Of a DNA stretch of 64,000 nucleotides, positions 17,551 through 26,646 are shown piece after piece. Position 1 is the first letter of the stretch, and each line of letters starts with the position of its first letter. The notes below the pieces were generated by a model that worked only from the letters and a program-made list of their open reading frames with translations, made no database searches and had not been told where the DNA came from. This DNA is from Clostridiaceae bacterium (GTDB lineage Bacteria; Bacillota; Clostridia; Acetivibrionales; DUMB01): NCBI GenBank assembly GCA_012840085.1, contig DUMB01000040.1:124001-188000 (forward strand), written 5' to 3'. The translations under genes were made by a program, and so were the position numbers.

Positions 17551-19596
17551 ATGGATGTGAATCAATACCTAGATATTTTTATTGAGGAATCAAAGGAGCA
17601 TGTTCAATGTTTAAATGAATCCTTGCTTGAACTGGAAAAGAATCCTGAAGATCTGGACGTAATAAATGAAATATTCAGAGTAGCACACACTTTAAAAGGT
17701 ATGTCTGCTACAATGGGATTCAATAAAATGTCTACACTTACACATGATATGGAAAATGTTCTTCAATCACTCAGAAATAAAGAATTTACTGTGAATTCTG
17801 AATTAATGGATATACTTTTTAATTGCCTTGACGCCTTGGAGAGTTATGTTAACAGTATTGCAGATACCGGGAACGAAGGAAACAACGATTATAGTCATTT
17901 AATAGATTTACTTGGTGAAATAAATAATAAAATGCGTAATAATGCTGGTAGACATGAAGAAACATCTTCTGAAGGCGGACAAGCAGAGGAGATTGTTTCA
18001 CCAACCATAGAACTCAATCAATATGATAGAAACGCAATTAATAAAGCTTATGAGATGGGATTAAATGTATATCAAATCACTGTCGTTCTTGACAGCGGAT
18101 GTGTACTTAAGTCTGCAAGAGCATTTATTATATTCCAGTTATTAGAAAGATATGGAGATATAATAAAATCTGTTCCCAAAGTTGAAGATATAGAGGATGA
18201 GAATTTTGATTTTAATTTTACCGTTGTTGTTGTGAGCAAAGAAGACAAACAGTTATTCATTAATGAGATTAATTCTATTTCTGAGGTAAGGAATGTTATC
18301 ATAAAGGAAATGGAATCTACACCCCTGCATGTAAGATCAGATAATACTGTTGGTTTGTCTTCCCAGCAAAACACTGATACTGCCAGTGAATTTGAAAGCG
18401 AAATTGCAAATGTTTCTGATGAGCATGCCATAACAAACAAGAAAGCAAAAACAGGGAAGACAGTCAGAGTTGACATAAACAGACTTGATGTATTGCTTAA
18501 TCTGGTTAGCGAACTGATTATCCAAAAAACAAGACTTGAAGGGTTAGCTGTAGGGGAAAAATCACAGGCTTTTACTGAAACCATAGAGTATCTTGAAAGA
18601 ATTACAACCAGCCTTCACGATGCTGTGATGAAGGTAAGAATGGTACCTATTGAAACGGTATTTAACAGATTCCCCAGAATGGTAAGGGACATATCAAAAG
18701 AGCTGGGGAAAGAAGTAAACCTTGTTATGTCAGGAGAAGAAACGGAGCTGGACAGAACAGTCATTGATGAAATAGGTGAGCCCTTGATACACCTGTTGAG
18801 AAATTCAATTGATCATGGCATTGAACCGGTTGAGGAAAGACGAAGACTGGGCAAGCCCGATGCAGGACAAATATTCCTGCGTGCTTATCAGGATGGCAGT
18901 GACGTTGTTATTGAATGTGATGATGACGGTCAAGGTATAAATATTAATAAAGTTAAGAGCAAGATTATTGAAAAAGGCCTTGTTAGCAAGGAACTTGTAG
19001 GCAATCTTTCGAAAAAAGATGTTATTGATTATCTTTTCAGACCAAGCTTCAGTACTGCTGACAAAATTACTGATATATCCGGCAGGGGAGTCGGGCTTGA
19101 TGTTGTAAAGCATAAAATAGAATCTTTGGGCGGCATTGTGGACGTAGAAACAGAAGAGGGCAAAGGAAGCAAGTTCATTATCAGACTTCCTCTTACCCTT
19201 GCCATAATACAAGCATTGCTTGTTGTGGTGGGAGAAGAGAAATATGCAATACAGCTCAGTTCGATTAATCAGATTATTAAAATTTCTCCTGATGAAATCA
19301 AAAAGGTTCAAAATCAGGAAGTGATATTATTAAGAAATAACGTTATACCAATCATAAGGCTGGATAAGGTACTGGATGTACCGAAGGAAGAAAAGGTTGA
19401 AAAGAAGCTTACAATTGTTATAGTGAAGAAAGGCGATAAGCTGTCAGGACTTTTGGTTGACGGAATTATCGGACAGCAGGAGATCGTTCAAAAGCCACTT
19501 GGAAAACTTCTTTCAGGTATCAAGATTATTACCAGTGCAACTATACTTGGAGATGGAAATGTTGCATTAATACTTGATGTTAATTCCATTGTTTAG
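17551..19596 (+). CDS. cheA: Chemotaxis histidine kinase CheA
   Basis: 681 residues. The domains are in standard order: HPt with phospho-accepting H46 (VAHTLKGM), a P2-like CheY-docking region about residues 165-255, the dimerisation helices (VRVDINRLDVLLNLVSELI), the HATPase with NSIDHGIE, DDGQGI and GRGVGLDVVK, and a C-terminal CheW-like domain. It passes phosphate to CheY. The ribosome site is GGGGGTG in the cheB tail; the gap to cheB is 2 bases. Confidence 0.96.
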   Translation: MDVNQYLDIFIEESKEHVQCLNESLLELEKNPEDLDVINEIFRVAHTLKGMSATMGFNKMSTLTHDMENVLQSLRNKEFTVNSELMDILFNCLDALESYVNSIADTGNEGNNDYSHLIDLLGEINNKMRNNAGRHEETSSEGGQAEEIVSPTIELNQYDRNAINKAYEMGLNVYQITVVLDSGCVLKSARAFIIFQLLERYGDIIKSVPKVEDIEDENFDFNFTVVVVSKEDKQLFINEINSISEVRNVIIKEMESTPLHVRSDNTVGLSSQQNTDTASEFESEIANVSDEHAITNKKAKTGKTVRVDINRLDVLLNLVSELIIQKTRLEGLAVGEKSQAFTETIEYLERITTSLHDAVMKVRMVPIETVFNRFPRMVRDISKELGKEVNLVMSGEETELDRTVIDEIGEPLIHLLRNSIDHGIEPVEERRRLGKPDAGQIFLRAYQDGSDVVIECDDDGQGININKVKSKIIEKGLVSKELVGNLSKKDVIDYLFRPSFSTADKITDISGRGVGLDVVKHKIESLGGIVDVETEEGKGSKFIIRLPLTLAIIQALLVVVGEEKYAIQLSSINQIIKISPDEIKKVQNQEVILLRNNVIPIIRLDKVLDVPKEEKVEKKLTIVIVKKGDKLSGLLVDGIIGQQEIVQKPLGKLLSGIKIITSATILGDGNVALILDVNSIV

Positions 19597-19613
19597 AAGG
19601 GAGGATAGAAGAT

Positions 19614-20066
19614 ATGGCTGCAGAAAAAAGTACGGATGTAAGACAATTTTTGGTTTTCAAAATTGGTGATCAGGAATATGGTGTTGATATACAAAGGGTA
19701 GTTACAATTATTGAGAAGAATATGAACATAGCAAGGATACCCAAGACTCCTGATTTCATCAAAGGCGTGATAAATTTAAGGGGCGAAATTATTCCCGTAA
19801 TGAATATAAGAAAAAGATTCAGGCTTCCGGAGATTGAAGATACTGAAGAAACAAGAATAATAGTTTTAAAAACAGATGAAATAGTTATTGGAATTATTGT
19901 CGATGCAGTCGCAGAAGTTGTAAGACTTACCAACGATGCTATAGAAAATATTACAAACTATACCAATGACGTTATGATGGACTACATATACGGTGTAGGA
20001 AAAATGAACGACAAAATAGTTACAATTCTTAACATTGAAAAATTAATTGATATTAATGTAGCGTAG
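19614..20066 (+). CDS. cheW: Chemotaxis coupling protein CheW
   Basis: 150 residues, a single CheW domain that couples receptors to CheA. Visible signatures are FLVFKIGDQEYGVDIQRV near the start, RIPKTPDFIKGVINLRGEII near residue 45 and ILNIEKLI at the end. GAAGGGAGGA at 19596-19605 precedes ATG 19614. It lies 17 bases after cheA and 17 before cheC. Confidence 0.95.
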   Translation: MAAEKSTDVRQFLVFKIGDQEYGVDIQRVVTIIEKNMNIARIPKTPDFIKGVINLRGEIIPVMNIRKRFRLPEIEDTEETRIIVLKTDEIVIGIIVDAVAEVVRLTNDAIENITNYTNDVMMDYIYGVGKMNDKIVTILNIEKLIDINVA

Positions 20067-20083
20067 GAATTAGGAGCATAGAT

Positions 20084-20704
20084 ATGTTTTTTGATATTAA
20101 TGATTTAAATAATATGCACATTGACGTGCTTAAGGAAATCGGAAATATAGGTGCGGGAAATGCGGCAACGGCATTGGCGAAAATGTTGGGCAGAAAAGTT
20201 GATATGGAAGTTCCCAAAGTAAGAATTGTTGAATTCAAGGATGTAAGTGATATTCTTGGTGGAGCAGAAATGATTGTTGTCGGAATTCTATTAAAGGTTT
20301 ATGGCAATATTAAGGGGAACATACTCTTCATTCTACAAATTGATGCTGCCCATATTCTGGTTAATATGCTCCTTGGAAAGCCGTTGGAGAGTAAGGATGA
20401 TTTTAACGAAATAGAGATATCTGCTTTAAAAGAAATCGGTAATATACTTACAGGATCATACATATCCGCATTATCTGGATTAACAGGACTTGATATTAAA
20501 CCTTCTGTACCTAATTTGGCAATTGATATGGCAGGGGCAATTATAAGCGTACCTGCTATTGAATTTGGAAAGATTGGAGATAATGTGCTTTATATTGAAA
20601 CTGAATTTAAAGAAGGTTCTAACAGGGTTATAGGAGATTTTTTTCTCATTCCGGATATCGAGTCCTATGAAATTATGTTAAGAGCATTAGGGGTACTGGG
20701 TTAA
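20084..20704 (+). CDS. cheC: CheY-P phosphatase CheC
   Basis: 206 residues. CheC removes phosphate from CheY-P and works with CheD. It has the two-copy phosphatase motif: LKEIGNIGAGNAATALAKML near residue 14 and LKEIGNILTGSYISALS near residue 116, each with the E-x-x-N pattern. The stop codon shares a base with the cheD start (TAATG), as expected for two interacting partners. Confidence 0.95.
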   Translation: MFFDINDLNNMHIDVLKEIGNIGAGNAATALAKMLGRKVDMEVPKVRIVEFKDVSDILGGAEMIVVGILLKVYGNIKGNILFILQIDAAHILVNMLLGKPLESKDDFNEIEISALKEIGNILTGSYISALSGLTGLDIKPSVPNLAIDMAGAIISVPAIEFGKIGDNVLYIETEFKEGSNRVIGDFFLIPDIESYEIMLRALGVLG

Positions 20705-21189
20705 TGGACAATATAATTCGAGTTGGTATGGCAGATTTGAGAAGCTCCAGACATCCGTGCATACTGACAACTCTAGGATTGGGTTCGTGTGTCGGAATAG
20801 CACTTTATGATACATATAGCAAGGTAGTTGGGTTAGCGCATATTATGCTTCCATCAAGTGCTCAATCAAGGAATAAATCAAATGTTGCAAAGTTTGCGGA
20901 TACAGCAATAGAAAAATTGGTAGAGGATATGGTAGCGCTGGGAGCAAACAGAAGACATTTGATTGCGAAAATCGCCGGAGGAGCTCAGATGTTTTCATTT
21001 GAAGATTCATCTGAAATGATGAGGATAGGTACAAGAAATGTAATTTCTACAAAAGAAAAGCTGGAAGAACTAAAGATACCTATTATTGCTGAGGATACCG
21101 GCGGCAATTATGGAAGAACTATAGAACTTTACTCCAGTGATGGAAGTCTGCTTGTAAAGACGATTGGCCATGGAGTAAAAATAATATAG
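20704..21189 (+). CDS. cheD: Chemoreceptor glutamine deamidase CheD
   Basis: 161 residues. CheD deamidates receptor glutamines and stimulates CheC. The catalytic set is visible: T23, C29 (LGSCVGIALYD) and H46 (LAHIMLP). It overlaps the cheC stop by one base and is translationally coupled to it. It ends 14 bases before the next small membrane gene. Confidence 0.95.
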   Translation: MDNIIRVGMADLRSSRHPCILTTLGLGSCVGIALYDTYSKVVGLAHIMLPSSAQSRNKSNVAKFADTAIEKLVEDMVALGANRRHLIAKIAGGAQMFSFEDSSEMMRIGTRNVISTKEKLEELKIPIIAEDTGGNYGRTIELYSSDGSLLVKTIGHGVKII

Positions 21190-21203
21190 CTTAGAGGTGC
21201 ATT

Positions 21204-21587
21204 ATGGGTTACATCCAGAGGTTACCGTTTATTTTAACTTCTTCTGTTACAATTATAATAGGACTGGTTTGTTATGTCTCAGGTGCAAGTACCAGGGACA
21301 CATTTATAAAAATGATAATAAGTTTGACGGTTTTTTATATAATAGGACTAATTGTAAGAAATTTAATTCTTGAAATTAAAAAGCAAGTTGATGAGAAAAT
21401 AGAACAAGAAAAATTGGAAAGCCAAAAGAAAGCTGAAGAAGAATTAGGAAAAAGTGAAAGCACTACAGATAATGAGACAGATAAGTTGACAGATTCTAAG
21501 TTCAATAAAAAGGCGAATGATGCTGACGAATTTACGCCTCTTAATGCGAGTAAGGTTATCAAAAATGCATATTTAAAAACTGAGTAA
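21204..21587 (+). CDS. Small membrane protein of the che-sigD interval, function unknown
   Basis: 127 residues. There are two N-terminal membrane helices (about residues 9-27 and 34-52), then a charged helix likely to form a coiled coil (residues 55-85, EIKKQVDEKIEQEKLESQKK), then a Ser/Thr/Asp-rich tail. I do not recognise a named family; proteins of this layout occur between cheD and sigD in clostridial fla/che operons. The start ATG 21204 follows TTAGAGGTG. Followed by a 130-base repeat-rich spacer. Confidence 0.75.
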   Translation: MGYIQRLPFILTSSVTIIIGLVCYVSGASTRDTFIKMIISLTVFYIIGLIVRNLILEIKKQVDEKIEQEKLESQKKAEEELGKSESTTDNETDKLTDSKFNKKANDADEFTPLNASKVIKNAYLKTE

Positions 21588-21662
21588 TAAGTATAAAAAG
21601 TATAAGAGTAAAAAGTATATTAGCAGAAGTATAAAAGTAAGGTAAGAATATAAAAGTTAAAA
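21588..21662 (+). repeat. Degenerate AAGTATAA-type direct repeats
   Basis: The spacer between the small membrane gene and sigD contains at least six imperfect copies of an AAGTATAAAA-like unit (for example at 21589, 21600, 21616 and 21630). It is AT-rich, has no ORF and looks like the product of replication slippage. No promoter stands out within it. Confidence 0.5.
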
Positions 21663-21717
21663 TAATTGGAAAATCATATTAGTAACATAAGATAAATTTA
21701 GATGATGGGGGATGCAA

Positions 21718-22485
21718 ATGTCATCTAATGATAAGCAGAGGGATATTTGGAAGCAATATAGTGAAACAAAAAATCCTGCTTTAAGAGAAAAATTGATACT
21801 ACAATATGTTCATCTGGTTAAGTATGTTGCAGGGAGACTTAATATATATTTCGGAACTAATGTTGAGTATGATGATTTAGTTGGATTTGGCGTGTTCGGA
21901 CTTATTGATGCAATTGACAAATTTGATATAAGAAAAGGCGTAAAATTTGAAACTTATGCTTCTCTCAGGATAAGGGGAGCTATTATAGATAGCATAAGAG
22001 AAATGGATTGGATTCCAAGGTCATTAAGGCAAAAGCACAAGGAACTTGAGAAGGTATATAATGAACTTGAGAATGAATTGGGCCGGTCGGCAAATGATGA
22101 TGAAGTAGCCGAAAGACTTGGGATTTCTATAAGGGAATTTCACAAACTTCTTAATGATGTAAGTATTGGTTCCATGACATCCCTTGAAGAAATTTTTGAG
22201 CAAAATAATGAAACCGGCATCACTGTAACAAACGGAAGCAAAGATGACGATCCTGAAATGCACATTGAAGTGGAAGAGATAAAAGAAATACTTGCTGACG
22301 CAATTGATAAACTTCCTGAGAAAGAAAAAATGGTTATTTCTTTATACTATTTTAATGAGTTAACACTGAAAGAAATAAGTGCAATAATGTCAGTATCTGA
22401 ATCAAGGATTTCTCAGCTTCATACAAAAGCCATACTTCGCTTAAGGGGAAAACTGGCTCGTCACAAAACACTTTTGTCAGATTGA
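21718..22485 (+). CDS. sigD: Motility RNA polymerase sigma factor SigD (FliA/WhiG family)
   Basis: 255 residues, matching B. subtilis SigD length. It directs transcription of late flagellar and chemotaxis genes. Region 2 (LVGFGVFGLIDAIDKFD, then FETYASLRIRGAIIDSIREM near residue 85), region 3 and region 4 (LTLKEISAIMSVSESRISQLHTKA) are all present. I choose ATG 21718, about 6 bases after GGGGG; ATG 21712 is the in-frame alternative. The stop codon lies inside the first copy of a 22-bp direct repeat. An anti-sigma factor FlgM is not in the window. Confidence 0.95.
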   Translation: MSSNDKQRDIWKQYSETKNPALREKLILQYVHLVKYVAGRLNIYFGTNVEYDDLVGFGVFGLIDAIDKFDIRKGVKFETYASLRIRGAIIDSIREMDWIPRSLRQKHKELEKVYNELENELGRSANDDEVAERLGISIREFHKLLNDVSIGSMTSLEEIFEQNNETGITVTNGSKDDDPEMHIEVEEIKEILADAIDKLPEKEKMVISLYYFNELTLKEISAIMSVSESRISQLHTKAILRLRGKLARHKTLLSD

Positions 22486-22523
22486 TACTATGCTGGGATT
22501 ATCAGATTGATATTATGCTGGGA
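22477..22523 (+). repeat. 22-bp direct repeat spanning the sigD stop
   Basis: TCAGATTGATACTATGCTGG (22477 on) recurs 25 bases later (22502 on) with one T for C change. The first copy contains the TGA stop of sigD, the second leads into the fapA ribosome site. It is a recent short tandem duplication, probably without function. Confidence 0.8.
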
Positions 22524-22535
22524 AAGGAGGTCAAA

Positions 22536-24161
22536 ATGTTTACTGGTGGCATAAGAGGCGAAAGAAATGTTAACGATGGCTTTTTCGAGATCAGATTTTT
22601 TGATGATGGTGTTTATTTGACAGTTTATCCTCCTGAAGGGAAAGGTAAAGCTGTAGATGTTGATGAAGTTTTAAACAAGCTGCAAAGGAAAAAAGTAAAA
22701 AACTACGATAGAAAAATTGTAAACGAATGTGTTGCCAAGGCAAACAAAGTACCTGCCAAGATAGCAGAACCTCAGCAGGAAGAGATATTAGATGCTCAGG
22801 CCTCGGTCTTTATAGCACCTGATAGAATGAAGGCATTTCTGGCACTGCTACCTCCTGAAGGCGGTAGAATGCTTACCAAGGATGAGCTATTAAATATTCT
22901 GAAAGAAAACGGAGTAATATTTGGTATAAACGATTTAGTACTCGAAAGTATTGTGATTAATCCAGTATATGGAAAGATGATATGTGTTGCTGAAGGTGTG
23001 CCTCCTGTAGATGGAAAAAACGGAAGTGTAGAGTTTTACTTTAATATAAAGAAGGAAGCTAAACCTAGAATTCTTGCGGATGGAAGTGTCGATTTCAGAG
23101 AGTTAAATATTGTTGAGAATGTAAGAAAAGGACAGAAACTCTGCACACTTATCCCGCCTGAGAACGGAACACCCGGAAAAACGGTTTTGGGAACTGATAT
23201 ACCTGCTAAGCCAGGCAAACCGGCTTCTTTGCCAAGAGGTAAAAATGTGGAACCTGATGAAGACGGGCAATCACTTATTGCTTCAATAGATGGACAAGTT
23301 GAATATAGCGATGAAAAAGTTAATGTATATGCAACATACGAAGTTCATGCTGATGTTGACAATTCAACCGGTAACATAACTTTTATCGGAAATATAATTA
23401 TCAAAGGGAATGTGCTTTCAGGTTTTACTGTAGAAGCCGGCGGTAATGTTGAAGTGTGGGGTGTTGTAGAAGGTGCTGTAATAAAAGCCGGTGGCGATAT
23501 AGTTTTGAGAAGAGGTATGCAGGGACTTGGAAAAGGTATACTCGTATGCGGCGGCGATATAATTGCAAGATACATTGAAAACAGTAATATTGAAGCTGGG
23601 AATGATATTAAAGCTGAAGCTATTATGCACAGCAATGTAAAATGTGGAAATAAACTGGAGCTGTCAGGAAGAAAGGGTCTTTTGGTCGGGGGTACCTGCA
23701 AGGTTGGCAAGGAAATTGAGGCAAAGGTTATAGGTTCTTATATGGCTACCAGCACTGATATTGAAGTGGGTGTAGATCCAAGACTGCGTGAAAAATACAA
23801 GCAAGTTAAAGATGAAATTTCAGCTGTTGAGAATGATTTAAAAAAATCCGACCAGGCAATAAACCTGTTGAAAAAGCTCCAAATTGCCGGTATGCTGACA
23901 GAAGATAAAGAAAATATGTTGAACAAAGCACTAAGAACGAAAATATTTCTCACCAATAAGCTGGTAGATTTAAAGGAAGAGTTATCTGAAATTGAAGTTG
24001 CTTTACAGCAGGATTCCTTTGGGAAAATTAAAGTGTACAATTACATTTATCCGGGTGTTAAAGTTACAATCGGCACAAGTTCAATGCGTATCAGAGAAAA
24101 TCTCCAATATTGTACACTTTATAGAGACGGAGCAGATATCAGAGTAGGCCCTATAGATTAA
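22536..24161 (+). CDS. FapA family polymerisation protein (DUF342)
   Basis: 541 residues. DUF342/FapA proteins have an N-terminal mixed domain, a right-handed beta-helix core and a C-terminal coiled coil. Here the beta-helix is seen as Gly-rich repeats (GNIIIKGNVLSGF, AGGNVEVWGVVEGAVIKAGG, CGGDIIARYIENSNIEAG) at about residues 270-400, then a coiled coil at about 415-500. The protein is cytoplasmic; the role is uncertain, though the gene is regularly found near sigD. ATG 22536 follows AAAGGAGG (22523-22530); an in-frame ATG at 22482 has no ribosome site. Confidence 0.88.
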   Translation: MFTGGIRGERNVNDGFFEIRFFDDGVYLTVYPPEGKGKAVDVDEVLNKLQRKKVKNYDRKIVNECVAKANKVPAKIAEPQQEEILDAQASVFIAPDRMKAFLALLPPEGGRMLTKDELLNILKENGVIFGINDLVLESIVINPVYGKMICVAEGVPPVDGKNGSVEFYFNIKKEAKPRILADGSVDFRELNIVENVRKGQKLCTLIPPENGTPGKTVLGTDIPAKPGKPASLPRGKNVEPDEDGQSLIASIDGQVEYSDEKVNVYATYEVHADVDNSTGNITFIGNIIIKGNVLSGFTVEAGGNVEVWGVVEGAVIKAGGDIVLRRGMQGLGKGILVCGGDIIARYIENSNIEAGNDIKAEAIMHSNVKCGNKLELSGRKGLLVGGTCKVGKEIEAKVIGSYMATSTDIEVGVDPRLREKYKQVKDEISAVENDLKKSDQAINLLKKLQIAGMLTEDKENMLNKALRTKIFLTNKLVDLKEELSEIEVALQQDSFGKIKVYNYIYPGVKVTIGTSSMRIRENLQYCTLYRDGADIRVGPID

Positions 24162-24205
24162 TTGCAGTGGTAGAGGGAATATTCCTTAGAGAGGTAGTGA
24201 TATAC

Positions 24206-24541
24206 ATGTCAATAAAACCTATTGACTTTCAAATTTCTGTTCCTAGAACTTTGGAAATATCAAAAACTTCTTCAGCCGAAATGCAAAAGAATGCAGCAAT
24301 ACAGCAGCAGCAAACGATTCAGACACAGCATAATACCGAGAAAGTATTAAAGCAGGTATATGCCAGAGATAAGGCAGAAAATATAGCGATAAGAGAAAAA
24401 CAATCAGACGGTAAAAGACGGGATGATGGACGTCAAAAAGGTGAAAAAAGCAAAAAAGAAAACAATGAAAACGATAATGGACAATATATGAGAAGAAGTT
24501 TGCAAAGCAGCCAAATATCAACTATTGATATTAAGCTGTAG
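24206..24541 (+). CDS. Small hydrophilic hypothetical protein
   Basis: 111 residues. The N-terminus (MSIKPIDFQISVPRTLEISK) looks ordered, followed by a Gln-rich stretch (IQQQQTIQTQ) and a very basic, likely disordered tail rich in Lys, Arg, Asn and Asp. No membrane helix. I do not recognise the family. Its slot between fapA and the SwrB-like gene suggests a motility role but nothing in the sequence proves it. I use ATG 24206, with AGAGAGGTAG upstream; ATG 24167 lacks a site. Confidence 0.7.
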   Translation: MSIKPIDFQISVPRTLEISKTSSAEMQKNAAIQQQQTIQTQHNTEKVLKQVYARDKAENIAIREKQSDGKRRDDGRQKGEKSKKENNENDNGQYMRRSLQSSQISTIDIKL

Positions 24542-24555
24542 AGAGGGTGAAAACA

Positions 24556-25659
24556 TTGAGCCAGTTTTTTTTGAGCATCATTTTTATTGGGCTGTCACTT
24601 ATTATTATTTCGTTAATATGGATATTGTATGACAAGAGAAGATCAGAAAACTACATGAACAAAATGGAAGAAAAAAATGTAGAATTGAAGAACACAATTG
24701 AAGAAGCTGAAGAAATGATATTGGAAATGAATAGATTTTCTGATTACTTAGTTAATCAGATTAATTCTAATAATAAGTATATAAAAAGTAAACTGAGTGA
24801 GGTTAACAAGGACACAAGCACTAAAAATATAAACAATAATGCCGAAGAAAATATTGCAGAGAATAAAATAACAAATAGAGAAGAAAAAGCCGGTGAAAAT
24901 ACAGAATATAAGGCAAAAATTAGAGTAGAGGATGAATCGGAAAGCGTAAGAGAAATTAAAACTGGTGTAAATGAAGAATTAGGATATATACAAGAAATCA
25001 AACTTGGTGTAAGAGATGAATTAGGAAATATAAAAGAAATTAAGCCGGGTGTAAGAGATGAATTAGAAAATAAAAAAGAAACCAAACCCGGTGTAAAAGA
25101 AGAAAAAAAAGTAGTTGCTAAAGCAGAGCATTATGTAGATTATAAAGCCGAAGATAAAACGATCAATAGCAAAGATAAAAAAAAATATGAATTAGTAAAT
25201 AGAGCAGGTATGACGTATAAAGAATTAATAAACAACGCAGGTATGACGTATAAAACTAAAGACAATGCAAAATTTGAGGAGATAAAAAAGAACGAAAACG
25301 ATGAAAGCAGTTTTGATGCTGTCTGGTTAGATTTAAATAATAAAAACTATCAGGACAAAAATAATAAGGAAAAAAATATTTATACGATCAGGGATATAAT
25401 AAAGAATTCAAAAAAGCATACAGCACAAAGTGCAACAGAGAATGCGGCACTAAATGAGGCACAAAATGCAGCACAAAATGCAGCACAAAATGCGGTACCA
25501 AATGTAGCACAAAATGCTGAACAAAGTGCTAGGCCTTTAAGCTTCAAGCACAGAGAGGTTTTGAGGCTTGCCACTGAAGGTTTGAGCGATACTGAAATAG
25601 CAAAGAGAATGAATATTGGTAAAGGCGAAGTCCAACTTATACTGGGATTGAACAGGTAG
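24556..25659 (+). CDS. SwrB-like single-pass membrane protein with helix-turn-helix-type C-terminus (DUF6115-like)
   Basis: 367 residues. One N-terminal membrane helix (about residues 4-25) and a coiled coil (35-65) are followed by ~230 residues of low-complexity linker, then a compact C-terminal motif HREVLRLATEGLSDTEIAKR with IGKGEVQLILGL. In B. subtilis the gene after sigD is swrB, a short bitopic protein that promotes flagellar assembly, and its C-terminus has the same DUF6115-like pattern. The linker contains at least four EIKxGVRDELGNIK-type repeats (about 24950-25110), two AGMTYK repeats and a run of AQNA repeats. I use TTG 24556; GTG 24547 abuts the ribosome site. The function is inferred from position and architecture. 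Confidence 0.7.
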   Translation: MSQFFLSIIFIGLSLIIISLIWILYDKRRSENYMNKMEEKNVELKNTIEEAEEMILEMNRFSDYLVNQINSNNKYIKSKLSEVNKDTSTKNINNNAEENIAENKITNREEKAGENTEYKAKIRVEDESESVREIKTGVNEELGYIQEIKLGVRDELGNIKEIKPGVRDELENKKETKPGVKEEKKVVAKAEHYVDYKAEDKTINSKDKKKYELVNRAGMTYKELINNAGMTYKTKDNAKFEEIKKNENDESSFDAVWLDLNNKNYQDKNNKEKNIYTIRDIIKNSKKHTAQSATENAALNEAQNAAQNAAQNAVPNVAQNAEQSARPLSFKHREVLRLATEGLSDTEIAKRMNIGKGEVQLILGLNR

Positions 25660-25665
25660 GTGCAT

Positions 25666-26448
25666 ATGAGAAATTTTCATATAAAAAGTATTATTTTGGG
25701 AATTGGAATAGGTATTGTAATTACATCACTTGCAGGCATAATATTTACTATGGGTTTTAACCCTTTGGACAAGCTTGATGATAAGGACATTGACAAGCTT
25801 TGTTCAACGTATGATCTTGTCAGGAAATCAGACGTTATTGAGGAAAAAAATAACGGTATATTTAACTTAGAAGAAAATAATAAAGATGAGACTGGTAAAA
25901 GTAGCAATGTTGCTGAAAATGTCAATGATGATATGGATAATGGCAGCAAAGATGCTGAAGTTACAGAGACTGACAGCAGCAATGTGGATAAAGAAAATGA
26001 AGATTCCGGCGGAAATCTTTCCAGTGATGATCTTAACGTAGAAGACGGAAAAGATCAGAATAATGTTGATGAAAGCTACGCAGAAAAAAGCGGCGGTAAT
26101 GCGGTAACCGGCAATGAAAGCAACGGAAATGAAAGCAGAAACAGTGAAAATAATTCTGGTGTGAAAGGCAATACTGAAAGGAACAGTAATGTGGAGAATA
26201 CCAATAATGAGACAAGGCCTGCTGTGTTGGAGCCCGGTACGAAAGTTGTAATAACGATAAATCGAGGCGATGTGGCGAAAGAAATAGGGAGAAAGTTGTA
26301 TAATAAAGGGCTTATAGATGATGTAGAACAGTTCAATATGAAGATACGAGAATTAAGTCTTACCAGGAACATTATCGCGGACACATATACAATAAAGGCC
26401 GGAACATCCGTCGACGACATAATTAAAATGATTACGACGAACAAATAA
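25666..26448 (+). CDS. Membrane-anchored protein with an MltG-like C-terminal subdomain
   Basis: 260 residues. A membrane helix (about residues 9-31) is followed by a short helix, a long Asn/Asp/Ser/Glu-rich linker (about 60-185) and a ~70-residue C-terminal module: VVITINRGDVAKEIGRKLYN, then a second helix and a ADTYTIKAGTSVDDIIKM end. This module resembles the LysM-like N-terminal part of the MltG/YceG endolytic transglycosylase; the catalytic part with its Glu is missing. It could bind peptidoglycan or a divisome/motor partner. ATG 25666 follows AGGTAGG. It is the last gene of the fla/che block. Confidence 0.7.
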   Translation: MRNFHIKSIILGIGIGIVITSLAGIIFTMGFNPLDKLDDKDIDKLCSTYDLVRKSDVIEEKNNGIFNLEENNKDETGKSSNVAENVNDDMDNGSKDAEVTETDSSNVDKENEDSGGNLSSDDLNVEDGKDQNNVDESYAEKSGGNAVTGNESNGNESRNSENNSGVKGNTERNSNVENTNNETRPAVLEPGTKVVITINRGDVAKEIGRKLYNKGLIDDVEQFNMKIRELSLTRNIIADTYTIKAGTSVDDIIKMITTNK

Positions 26449-26496
26449 TGGATTGGCAAATACACTATAAGTTTTAATAGAATTAAAAAAATAGTC

Positions 26497-26525
26497 TTGA
26501 TTTGTAAAAGCATTTATGTTAATAT
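26497..26525 (+). promoter_or_regulatory. SigA-type promoter of the tRNA-Leu gene
   Basis: TTGATT (26497-26502) and TAATAT (26520-26525) are separated by 17 bases, 33 bases ahead of the mature tRNA 5' end. Confidence 0.8.
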
Positions 26526-26558
26526 ATTAAAGCGGTTGTTGAAAAGCAAATAACACTT

Positions 26559-26645
26559 GCCGAAGTGGTGAAATTGGCAGACGCACTGGACTCAAAATCC
26601 AGCGGTAGCAATACCATGTCGGTTCGAATCCGACCTTCGGCACCA
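26559..26645 (+). tRNA. tRNA-Leu (anticodon CAA)
   Basis: An 87-base class II tRNA. The acceptor stem GCCGAAG (26559-26565) pairs with CTTCGGC (ends 26641), followed by discriminator A and an encoded CCA. The anticodon stem CTGGA/TCCAG encloses CTCAAAA, giving anticodon CAA, which reads UUG. A long variable arm (GCGGTAGCAATACCATGT region) and the T-loop GGTTCGAATCC are present. It has its own promoter and terminator, so it is a single-gene unit. Confidence 0.97.
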
Positions 26646-26646
26646 A

